The notes under the pieces were generated by a model. That model was not told the DNA's origin. It searched no databases and saw only the letters and a list, made by a program, of their open reading frames with translations. Source: Amyloporia xantha (Eukaryota > Basidiomycota > Agaricomycetes > Polyporales > Adustoporiaceae). Taken from it: 64,000 nucleotides of DNA. The stretch's first letter is position 1, and each line of letters starts with the position of its first letter. Where the stretch lies: contig JAYKKR010000028.1 of the NCBI GenBank assembly GCA_036971615.1, positions 124,001 to 188,000 on the forward strand, given 5' to 3'. Made by a program: the position numbers and the translations under genes. Positions 47,301-58,600 of the stretch are shown here, one piece after another.

Positions 47301-47865
47301 CGCCCGCGTCATTCAGCCATGCGGGCGAGAAGAAATCGCCGCTCCACTTTTCGACACGGTGGAGTGGCATCGTACTGTGCGAGATCTGACAGCACTCTTG
47401 ACATGTCACGGGGCATCCGTAGCACTCAAGGCAGCGCCAATCACCTTCCGCGGAATGGCATCTAGTACATTGTCTGTTCAGTGGCGGTGCTTCTCGCTCC
47501 AACAGGCAGGCGAGATAAGCCTCGCGGTGGGGAAGCCAGTCTCGCATAAAGTCATTCTGGCCCTGTGACACATCTCGCCATCAGCAATCCCGCTCGACAA
47601 CCATTCAAAGCAGTTTTACCTTATGCCGCAGGGGGCATTTCAATGGGCGGATCTTCGCGGATATCATCCGGTGACGGCATCGCGGTGTTCGCTCGAGTTG
47701 GCGTTTTCTTGGAGATTTCGAGGGTGATCGGCTAGGAGTTCGCTCCCCTTCGCGATTGTCCCTGAATACATACTCAACTCCCCGCGTCGTATGCTTCTCG
47801 AGTCTTGTACCGTAGCGAACACCGCGCCCTACCGTGATGATTGTCCCGCGAGGTCGCGGTTTCAT
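44301..47865 (-). pseudogene. KDZ transposase, copy B
   Basis: Start at 47,865 with a basic N-terminus (SRSPSKSPRKRQ). An intron at about 47,570-47,630 leads to GQNDFMRDWLPHREAYLACL and a cysteine-rich zinc region (CTRC..CLECYGCPVTCQECC). Then come FHRVEKW-type and GWCSCPNA, and PRTAFTFRVLDDFLLTNKEC. After further introns the catalytic region follows: MDGNFSAEHLRM and DVALSDGQGF (first Asp), ACARHGCFVPHAVVDFQKGE, YDIMCQYSKRLHIRF (second Asp), GLFHVHGHQDSCFPRYSPNF, GQIDGEVIETLWAPLN (Glu), STAHRKEVIDDHMNDSNWKK. The C-terminus is helical and ends ALSALCATCK (stop 44,301). Frame changes are needed near 47,165, 46,960, 46,122 and 44,510. Domain order and motifs are diagnostic of KDZ, but this copy cannot be autonomous. 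It diverges strongly from the copy at 14,269-17,933. Confidence 0.88.
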
Positions 47866-48123
47866 AGCTGCAATGAACGAGGCAGGACGGATGGCTCAAG
47901 CCCCGGTCCATAGTCATTCTGCTCAAGATAAAGCAATCGTTACCGAGACGCGCGGCTTATCATGTTTATCACCGCTCTATCCACCGTGCTTCGCGACCTC
48001 GCGGTACACACGTGGGTGGGAATAACTTTGGCCACGAGGTGACTAGGTGCGATATGCTAAATATTCGACGAAGTGTGTGGAGGCAGCGCCCCAGTTCAAT
48101 CGCTCTCATCTTTGTTCCCTGCC

Positions 48124-48888
48124 ATGCCGGCCGCAACATCTTCCGCGGCGTCTGCCCAGCACATGGAACGCATCGCGATGCGGATGTTCCGCTATCGCAC
48201 TTGGCGCATCCAGGAAGCACTGCTCAGGTTGAATGAGCGTCTCGACTCTGGGGATCTCCCGCGCAATGACTTACAGTACATTCGGTGGCGAGAGGCACTC
48301 ACATTTGAATTTGTGAGTCACCACCATCTGGTTACATGATGACGCTGCTGACCACCTCGTGCACAGCGAGAAACTTCGACAGTGCCTGGGAGAGTTGGTC
48401 CTCGCGCGGCGCGGAAAGGCAATCGATTTGCCCCAAGTCATTCAGGCCATGATCGATCAGACAATGTTCGGCGTCAAGTGGACGATCGACATCCGCGCGC
48501 TCGCCGCGATCCCTATTGCGCTCCCTATCGCGCCTCCCCCGGAGGACATGGTGACTTCGGAGGATCATCTGTCCAGCATCTGGTGGGAGTGGGCCGACCG
48601 AGATGACTCGAAACCTGAATGGTGGCGCTCACCAACTGGGGTGAGTTCTTTCAATATTCCTCCGTAAGTTATTCAGTCTCATTCTTCACACTGTAGGACT
48701 ACGTCGTCACGGAGAACTTCGACGTCGACTGCCTGCGTCAGGCGGAGGAGCTTGCGAGGCACCTTTCAACCATCACGGAGAGGATGCTCGCGATGAGGAC
48801 GCGCGATAAGCAGGGAATTCTCCGCGTGCTCGGTGCTGTCAAGGAGGACGCGCCTGCCACCGCGGCTGGAGGGTCGACTTTATTGTAG
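48124..48888 (+). CDS. Small unnamed gene D1, apparently intact
   Basis: Three exons give about 216 residues. Exon 1 is 48,124-48,312 (MPAATSSAASAQHMERIAMR, then FRYRTWRIQEALLRLNERL). Exon 2 is 48,371-48,640, if the acceptor AG at 48,369-48,370 is used; the upstream AG at 48,366 would break frame. Exon 3 is 48,697-48,888. A distinctive tryptophan motif IWWEWADRDDSKPEWW ends exon 2, and the C-terminus is helical. The second copy 1.5 kb downstream shows the same exon layout. Function unknown. The tight conservation of exon structure in two diverged copies argues that it is a real gene. Confidence 0.75.
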
Positions 48889-48913
48889 CACGTCTGTTGT
48901 ATTTTCTCGCGTC

Positions 48914-49114
48914 TCAATACAATGTTGTTGCAAGATCACCCGGTGTCCATGAGATTGAGGATCGTTGGAATGCATAGCACGAAGGCGGGCTGTACGTCCC
49001 AACTCTCACATCAGCGGTGAGCTCGCGGCCATTGGTCGCGGTCAGAGCGATGGACGACCGCGTTTCGCCGAGCCTATAGCGAATTCCGTACACATCGGGG
49101 ACAATAGCATGCAC
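48914..49114 (-). CDS. Possible convergent gene J1 (fragment)
   Basis: A minus-strand frame ending at 48,914, just past D1, reads DVYGIRYRLGETRSSIALTA and continues to SISWTPGDLATTLY. A weakly similar minus-strand frame follows the second D copy (about 61,840-62,040). No start exon or family was identified, so this is a tentative call based on position and weak paralogy. Confidence 0.3.
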   Translation of the reverse strand: MHAIVPDVYGIRYRLGETRSSIALTATNGRELTADVRVGTYSPPSCYAFQRSSISWTPGDLATTLY

Positions 49115-49627
49115 AGCATTTGCCGAGCATGTTCATGGACATCAGAGAATGTTCATGAAGTGCCTGACATGACGCACATTCATACGCCGAGCTTCGCAAT
49201 GATTATCAGATCCATAAGTCGCACTCACGACTCAACGCGCATTTGGCGCGGTCGCTTCTGCGATGATCGGCGGGGAGTGCGCGCATCATGGCAACTCTTA
49301 TCGAATATATCCTCAAGACCTCGCGGCGCGGGCTTTTACCCTTTTGGATTGCCGCGAACCATCCGCGCCAAAGTAATCTTATTACCGAGTTGGGACAGTT
49401 GCAGCGAAGCCTGCAGGCAGGTCATCTGCCCAAGCCCAAGGCCTTTTGTGACATGTCGCTGCTTCTCATGCGCATCACCGCTCTTCCTCCCTGCTTCGCG
49501 AACGCGCGGTTGACACGTGTATGGGAACCACTTTGGCCACGAGGTGACCAGGTGGGAGATGCTAAATATTCGGCGAGGTGTGCGGGGGCAGGGCTCCATC
49601 TTCATTTCACCCTCTTCCCATTTCGCA

Positions 49628-52600
49628 ATGTCTTCTGTCCTCCCGGCTCAAATGTCTGCCCAAGCATCCGCCCATCAACTCGAGAAGACCGCGACCCGCA
49701 TGTTCCGCTACCGCGCGTGGCGGATGGAGCAGGCCATACGGAGGCTCAATGAACGGATTGCATCCGGTGATCTCCCCCGGACGGACCTCCAGTATGATCG
49801 CTGGAAGGTCGCCCTTATCAAAGAACTCGTTAGTCACTATCATTGACAAGTTGAGCTCATCGCGCTGACATCAGGAAAAACCATATTGGTCCCAGGCTGC
49901 TCTGAGACTATCCTAGAGCATCCTAGAGATTTGAAAGATTTTAGAGAACTCAGAGTAGCCAGAGTGCTCTTAAACTTAGTTGACATGAGAATATTTTCTC
50001 AGGTCACTCCAGAGCAGACTCAGAGCAATCTCAGAGCCCTTTCGGAAGGGCCTAAAAGTAGTCTCCAATCACTTCAAGGCTGATATGATACGCTCTCCAA
50101 GCAGTCTACAATCACTTCAAGGGTAATATGATACACTCTCAAAGCCATCATAGATCTGCTAGCAGAGGCTTTCAGAGTCGCCTTAAAGTTGGCTCAGTGT
50201 ATTCAACTTTTGCTCTCCGAGCATTTAGAGCGAGCATTTAGAGTGTTCTTAGAGTGATATGAATTATAGGATAGAAACTGCAATATATTGATAATGGTGC
50301 GACAAGCAATTAATACGAAAGAGACTGAAATCTATGCCAGCAAATCTAGCTGTCAGCGACAGAAGCCTCAGCAGACGCTTCAAGCTGAGCAAAGTCCAAA
50401 TCATCAAGGTCCCCATTGTCGGCATCCACATGTAGGTGGGACTTGTTCAAAGAGTTTCTGATCATATAATTAGCCAAATATAAAATGAACAATCCGCACG
50501 TACACAATCTCCATAAACATCTTCTTTTCCAACATGAGAGCCCATTTGGGAGAGTCTCTCTCCAGTTTAGACCACGACTGCCAGTGAAAGCTGTATCTAA
50601 GCTATCAGTGAGTAAAGATTTCTATCATCGTTGCATAGCTAAAAGGTCACCTTGCAGTCATTGTTTCTTCACTGAATGCGACTTTATGATGTACGCCTGT
50701 CTCAAACTCCATGATGGCGCATTCAACCTGGAATATACATATCAGTAAACTTATCTGATCAGATGGCACAGGAAACGTACAGCAGTGACTGTAAGAACAA
50801 TGATACGGCCAAAGATCTTCTTTTGTGCAACCATCTTCTTATACGCTTGAGCGTCAGCCTTGCCCTTGCCAAACCACTGTTGACTAATCATGTCTGTGAT
50901 TATGGGATGGCAAAAGGGCTGCTGACGATCGACCTTCTGATTCTGTAGATGAAACTTAGACGACTGCTCAATTGAAGTAGGCAGACATACCTTGAGATCC
51001 ATGCCTCCAAACATGAAGTTAGAGCGCTCTCTCAGCCAGCGCACCAGCTTCTGAACCTCTATGGCAGACGTGTTGGTGGAAATCCCATAGTGGCCAGCTA
51101 TCTTCAACTTGGACTTGCTCTTGAGTTCGCCACGTAAGCCAGTGATGGCATAGCTTGCCTTTGAATAGTCATTAGTATAGCTGGCCAAAGAGACGATAAC
51201 TTGACTCAACATAGGTGATGAGGAGCTCACGGAGATCCACATCGACATTGGCAGCCTCTACCGCATCCTCCATATTGGCCATACTTCTTCCTGCGACCTG
51301 AATAGACTCCCAGCAGAATGTGTCGATATCTCCTGGAAAGCCATTCTGAATAGCGATGGCCTCACGCGTACAAGCCTTGGCCAAATTGGCCAGGCTACGT
51401 ATGTCAGAAGGAAAGTCCGTCAATACCACTTTACTGCTACCACGGGGCGTGGCAGTAGGAGAGGAGGCCCTAGAAGATGCCATAGAGGAAGCACGAGATG
51501 TGACAGAATGAGAACGCCTTCCACCTCTAGACTTGTCTTGTTTGGGATCTCGAACTTGAACCTATTGACAGGTGTTGATAATGTTGTAAGTGCAAAAGAG
51601 TGAGTACATACCCCATTGTCCTCATCAAAGGCTAAGTTGTTCGGGTGGTCAGGATCGTCTTCCCCGTAAGGCTCTATTTCTATCTCATCTTTCTCCTTCT
51701 CCTCACTGCTCTGTCTCGCATGATCGGCATCTGAGCCCTCTGTGTATAGTTGAAGCTTCATTCGCAATGATATATGAATGACAGGATACATCACCTTTGT
51801 CGGAGATGTCTTGATTACCCAGACTAGCAGCGAGCTGACGTTCTTCATCGTCCAACCTTGCTGAGACTTGCGTCTTCTGCTTCTTCTTGGCCTGTGAACC
51901 GTTTTCATTGTCATTGTCAGTATCTTCCTCTTCTAGAAGTGCAGCATTGCGCTTGCGGATGTCTATGAGGACGTCAGCCAATGATTCTCCCATGGCAACA
52001 ACACCGACATACCTTCATCTTGCGCCTTCAACAACGCAGCAGCTGCTCCGTTGCTTTTGGCTTGAAGCTTCTTCAAGAGGGCCTTCTCCTTTGCCGTAAA
52101 GTTGGCTGTCAGATCTGAAGTTACTTCTGAAGCTGTCGCTTCTTGGACAGTTTTGCTACTGCGGCTGCTGCTTTGACTCTGAGAAGCTCGTGATTTAGAA
52201 GAAGCAGAAGCAGAAGGATTGGGACTAGGAGTAGAGGGAGGATCCTTATCCTGTGTACCGTTTTTACGAGAGGATCGACGTGTGGCAGTCATTGTGACAG
52301 ACAGGGTGAGAAGTGTCACCAACAAGCGCCATGACATTCCATTTGTTTGGCGCACAAACAAATCACTACAAATTCGACAAACGCCAACTCAAATGTAAAG
52401 ACGACCTCATATCCTTATGCTCCATCCAACCACTCATGTTCTCACTGTACTTGACTCCAGCTCCGTCTGAGTGAAGAACCATGGATGCCCTACAGCCCTT
52501 GAAATGCAAATTGAAGTGAGTGAGACGCTTTGAGAGAAATACCACCAAATCGCCATTCTGCAAAGGCAAAACAAGTCCCGCTTCAACCAAACAGAGCTCT

Positions 52601-55600
52601 CCACCTTCAAAATCTCCAATGGGAAGGACAAGGCAGGCTTCCAGATCTTTCACATCTCTGTGAGCATTGGTCGCCACATTGATGTTGAGGACAAATCCAC
52701 TGAAAGGATGGCATGGAGAGACCTCGCGTCCTGGCAGAAATTCAACAAAAGCCTCCAGTGACTTGCAAATCCCTGGGAGACGTCTCTCAAGCTAATGCCA
52801 ATGGCTAAGTACTCAATATATCAGAAAGGAGAAGCAAGCAACACACCTTCATACGTATCCACTCAAAAAATTCTTGGAATGAGTTACAGAGATTGTCGTA
52901 CTCAGCTTGATTGCATAGAAGCTCCTTGGAAACATAAGCACCAAATTGTTGGTGATTTGTGTGAGAGGCATTTGCACGACGCAGATGCAGGGGATGTGTA
53001 TCTTTTGGAGCATCGTCACCCTGTAGAAATAATCAATCTTACAACATGTAATGCATATAGGAAAGACAAACCCTTGTGATGTTGCGCGCATACCAGGAGA
53101 AATGAAGGCAAGGAAACCGCCTCTCTGCACTCCCATCCTGATGGGAGCTGTCCATATCCTGCAAAGAATAACCTTCCTTTGTACCGACAGCAAGTGCGGT
53201 GCGAATGTTGCGCATCAAACTTTCACGCATGTTTTGAGGCATGTCGCACGCTATGAAAGCCATCAATTTGTCCTTCTTGTCTCGTATGTCAATCTCTTGC
53301 CTAAGTAGATGGTGAGATAATGAACAAGAATGCGGCGAATGACTTACTCTTGCAACATGTCATGCTCCAAACGCACATAGTCTTCAGCAAAGGTTTTGAC
53401 CCCATCAGAAGAATACAGGTCATTGATCTGCAAGACGTATCATGTTGAGAAAGAAAATAGAAGAATGTATGAGCTACTCACTGATTGCGCGGCGTCATCC
53501 AGAGTATGCACAATATATGCCTGACTTGCACCAAGGCGCTCTTTGTTTGTCCACTGACCATGCGCCTCAGGGTTGCCAGTAGGATAAGGAATATGACGAT
53601 TAGCAGGAGCATCGAAATCAAACAGAGTGCGCAGAACATGATAGTTGGGCGATGCGGAGTCAGGATTTTGGAACTGGTTCGCGACTGCAAGAGTGGGCAC
53701 AAAAAGATCATCATGGCTATCAGAAAACTCATCGTGGTGGTCTTTCTCATCCTCCGAGTCGCTCAGAGGCGTAGGTGGACGAGACGTGGAGGAGGCGGTG
53801 GCATGGAGTAGATTGCTACCCATGATATGAAGAGACAATACCTCAGCATTGTCGTTCACAGGAACTAGGCATGATGCCCATAGAGCACGATTTCGCGTCA
53901 GTCCGGCAAAGGTTCTGTATGTGAAATCAGACGACAGGGCTGTTCTGAGTAAAGAGCACATACCTCTCTTTAATCTGATCGAAGAATGCGTCTGACTTGT
54001 CAAGATCTCTGCAGTCTATCTCTGTCGGCAGGCCACACTCTTGCAGAATGGCACTGGAGAAGAGGACTGAGATGCGTATGGGAATATAAGTCCTCAGAAA
54101 AGAAATGAGAGGAATTATGCGCGTAATGATGTCTTTGCCTATGTTGGTATCTGATCCATGACTTAGCGCGAGATAATGTGAAAGACAAATAGATGAGTGG
54201 CTTACGCTCTTGGGGAAAGCGGAGTGCATTGCAAATGGCTTGGATTACCTCATCCTTTGTTCGCCCTAGGTCTCTGGGCATATCTCTAGCCGCTATGACC
54301 ATGAGAAGATAAATAGATCCTGGAAAAGAGCTGCAATCAGTGAAAATGAGATATTGTAGATACACGACATACCTGCGCTTGCCAAAGCAGCGAACTTGTA
54401 GCCCTGAGCAACCCAATTGCCAAACGTCCACTTTGACGGCGCGCTGGGATGCCCCTTGACCTTGACCATCCACAATCGCTGTGTCGTCATCTTGGGATCA
54501 TGTGCTGTGATACTAGATCAATAGAAAATGTCGTCAAATCTCATGGAGGGTGATAGAAATTAAGAACACACCTATGCACCTTAGCCGCAAGCTCAATCTT
54601 GGAAACTAGTCCCAGGAATGATAGGCCAGTACTCATTCCCTCAAAATAGTTGACGCGTTTGACCAAGGAAAACAGGTCGTTAGTAACATAGACAGAATTG
54701 CCTGCGTGGAGGCCCCGACGCCCTCCACCATGTTTTTCAGACTCAACATCCACTGAAGACAGTCCTCACTCTGGACGTTGCTCTTGGAGCCCTGTGCCAG
54801 ATGAGACATCAGCTCCTGGGCTTGGTCACCTGCCGCGCCTCCCGCAACAGCAGGCTGGGGACTTATCCTCCAGAACCTGCCACCCTCCCAAGCCACACGC
54901 GCCTCATCATCAGGAGGAACCACTAAGGAACCCCCCCGTGGGTTGATTGGCAATGGTGTCCCTCCACGAGTGTCACAATTCGACTTGCGAGGTTTGTGCC
55001 TCTTCGGAGGAGGCTCATCCGGATCACCCGCAACGCCGGTGCGAGCGCGTGTGCGAGAGGGAGTGCTAGAGCGCATCCTAGCGACCTCTTCATCCCTGGC
55101 TTCTACAGGAAGGGGAGGCCCTTGCTCCTAGTAGCATAGAATACAGATGTAGTCAGTCGAAATGAGGAGAAATCGGCTGTGGAACTTACGCCGACAGTCT
55201 GAGAGGGAGTGCTAGAATGCATCCTAGCGACCTCTTCATCCCTGGCTTCTACAGGGAGGGGAGGCCCTTGATCCTAGTAGCATAGAATACAGATGTAGTC
55301 AGTCGAAATGAGGAGAAATCGGCTGTGGAACTTACGACAGTCTGAGTCCCCCTATTGGCCTCTATCTGTTCAGGAGCCACACTGGGGCCACGGGATGGGG
55401 CCGGAGTCAAGTAAGCATGGCTGTTGGACACAGCTGAGACATTAGGGGTAGCCAAGGGAGTCACTCCAGACAGAGAAGTCGAGGTGGCAGCATCGAGGTT
55501 GTTGAGGACAGTAAGCACAGCAGGTGGGAGAGTGTGCGGAGGCTGAGACCTTACAAACTCAATGAGAACAGCAAGGTCTGAGTCCGAGAGCTCCAACGAA

Positions 55601-58600
55601 TCCGGAGTGCCGCCAGCCATGCCAGAGAGTAGGTGAAAACGCGAGGAACGACGACGGCGCAGGTGAACGTCGAATGCGCAAAGTGAACTTCGAACGCGCA
55701 AAGGCCTTCCCAAAATGGGTGCCAGTTTGTCGCGACAAACTGGCACCCATTTTGGGAAGGCAGTCTCTCGCTGCTAATTCAATGCGCTCCCTTACCTCTC
55801 GTCCCCGCCGTTCTGGCCTCTTCGACACTTAATCTCTACACTACTGACACTCTCCATGCCGACGCGTCTCACCTTCAAGTTTGCTCCTGGCCACTGCTGT
55901 CCTCGACGCTCTCGTCGACGACGCGGGCTCCCCGCCGACATGCTCAAGTTCAACACCCCGGCTCCGTTCTCACCCCTTTGGTGATGTTCTCCGCGCCGAC
56001 GCGGTCTCCGCACCCGGCTGAGGTTGAGGCAAAGTGGTTAGAACAGCGTTGGTATGAGCAGCAAAAGGTGCGTCCCCTGTGCTGCTTCTAGCAAACCCGC
56101 TGTACTCACCCCCTGCCAGACCTTGCGATGGCGCGGTTGTCACCCGCCCCGCGCCACGACTTCGCTTTGCGCCGCTGTTCCTGCTCAGCCCCCGCCGCGG
56201 CCGCTGTCCTAAGCAGCTTGCGCTGGCTCCTCCCCGACGCTCTGGCTCGACCTGATCATTCTCCTCGCACCGCTACTCCCCGCCGCTCCTACGACCTTCG
56301 CTCTCCTACGACCTTCGCTCTCCGCCAACAGTCTCGCACTGCCGACATTCTCGAACTGCCGACGTTCGCTCCCCGCTGATGCAACCTCGCCCCACCAACG
56401 CCTGCTGGACAGCACTGTGTGGGAGCCGCGCACGCTGCTGTCATTGCCACACAGCTGTTCTCGCCCTGCCGCCGTTCTCGCCCCGCCGTCGATCTCGCCC
56501 CACCGTCGATCTCGCCCCGCCGTCGATCGTGCCCCGCCGACGTCGTCTCGCACCAACGACGTTCTCGCCACCCCTGCTGCTCTCTTCGCGCCCCGCTGCT
56601 CTCTTCGCGCCCTCCCGCTGCTTTCTTTGCCACACAGCCTTTTGCACCCCGCCGACGTCCTCTCGCCGTTCTCGCCCCACCGCCGTTCTCGCCCCACCGC
56701 TGTTCTCGCCCTGCCGTCGATCTCGCCCCGCCGTCGATCGTGCCCCGCCGACGTCCTCTCGCACCAACGGCCTTTCGCATCGACATTCTCGCGGCAGGCA
56801 TCGCTCACCGTCACTTACCAAGAGGGGAGGGAGAAGGGATCAGGGAGAGAGCAGGAGGAAATTGGGAGAAGGAGAGGAGAGGAGAGGAGAAGAGAAGAGA
56901 GAGAACACATCCGAGTCTCCAGGTCCTTCCTCCCCGCTTCTCGCACCACAGCCTCATGCTTGTACGCGCTGGCGGGGTCTCCTCCCGCCAACCTCATCTC
57001 GCTCTGCCGCTGCGCTCGCGCGCCCGCTGACGTCCTCTTGTCCTGCCGACGTTTGCGCCCGACCAATGTTTGCGCCCCGCCGACTGCTCTTCACTTTCTC
57101 GCCACACAGCCAATCGCGCCCCGACGACCTCATCGCCCCGTTCTCGCCACACCGCCATGGTTTCCCCGACCCTCGCCCAACCCACCTGCGCGGCCGACGT
57201 CCTCTTGCCACACAGCCGATCGCGCCCCGCCATTCTCATCGCTCCGTTCTCGCCACACCGCCATGCGTGCCCGCCGACGTTCGCGCCCGACAAACGTTCG
57301 CGCCCGACAAACGTTCTCGCCCGACGAACGTTCTCGCCCGACAAACGTTCTCGCAGCGAACAGCGCTCACCGTCGCTCACGAAGAGGGGAGAGGGGAGGG
57401 GAGGGAGAAGGGAGAGAGGGCGAGCAAAGAGGGAGAGGGTCTGCGCTGCCCCCGCTCTCGCTCGCGCCGACTCCCCACCCTGCCCCGACACTGATCTCAT
57501 GCAGCGTCTTGTCCGAATGCCTGGGCGAGCGCTGTGCGAACAACGTGCGCTCCGAACCGGCCGACTGGGGGTATGAGGGCTGGGGGCTGTGGCGGTGGTC
57601 ATTGTTCGCCCATCTGGCGGTCTCGGCATGCTCGTCGTCTTCCGCGTCGAAAATCGTGCGAATGGGCTGCATCGGGCGGTTACGCCTCTCGCGACCCGAA
57701 GATCTTGCTCTTGGACGCTGCTCGCCGACGTGCTCTCGCCCCGCCTCTCGTCCCGCCGACTCTGTTGCATCGCCGACTCGCTCTTCTCTTCACATTGATG
57801 CCCTCTCCTCCCGCCGACAATGTTCCGTCCTTGAAGTTCTCTCCTCTACGCTTGTTTCAATTCATGGTTTGTTCGCTCACTCATGCATGTCGATCACTAG
57901 CTCTAGACTAGATTACGTAATCTAGTTGCGGTGTATAGGCAATGTTATCATGTTTGTGCCCATCCACTCTGTGCGCCTTCATCTGCCTGATTGAAGATCT
58001 TCATCCACAATGAACCTTGTCGATGACGAAAGAATCTGTCCTGCCTGTGGGCGCAGCTTTGCCACCAGAAAATCGTGCAACATGCACATGTCGCGGGCCC
58101 AATCTTGTGCTTGGTATCGTCGAGGCAAACTGGCCGACCTGGGCCCCTTGGATCTTGAAGGGGAAGGAGGCGATATAGAGGCTCTTGAAGATGTGCAGAC
58201 CCCTGGAGAGCAATCTTCCGATGAAGAAGATTTGGATGACATCTTCGATGAGGGCAGGGACCGCGAGCCTTTCCATTTCATTCCCATCGAGAATCTCCCT
58301 CCGCCTCATGAATACGGGATTGGGGAGGCAGGACCAGGGCCTTCCACCGTGGCACATAATCACCAGGTCCAACATCGTGCACTCGACGACGATGATGATA
58401 CACGGGTGGAGGATGAGGATGGGAGTGTGGGGAAGGTCATTCGCATGAATGATAACCTTCATAGGCGGTGGCATAAGCTGTTCGGTGCGGGAGATGGAGA
58501 TGCTATGGACGTGGATGAAGACATAGAGGAGCCATCTTTCTTCCATCCTTTTGCATCCGAACTCGATTGGCGCATTGCGAATTGGATGGTCAAGGACAAT

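Noticed and set aside
56379..57925. Plus-strand ORFs of 371 and 502 codons and minus-strand ORFs of about 200-260 codons
   Set aside because: All lie in the GC-skewed repeat spacer, are Pro/Ser/Arg-rich in every frame, and lack domains, start context and splice structure.
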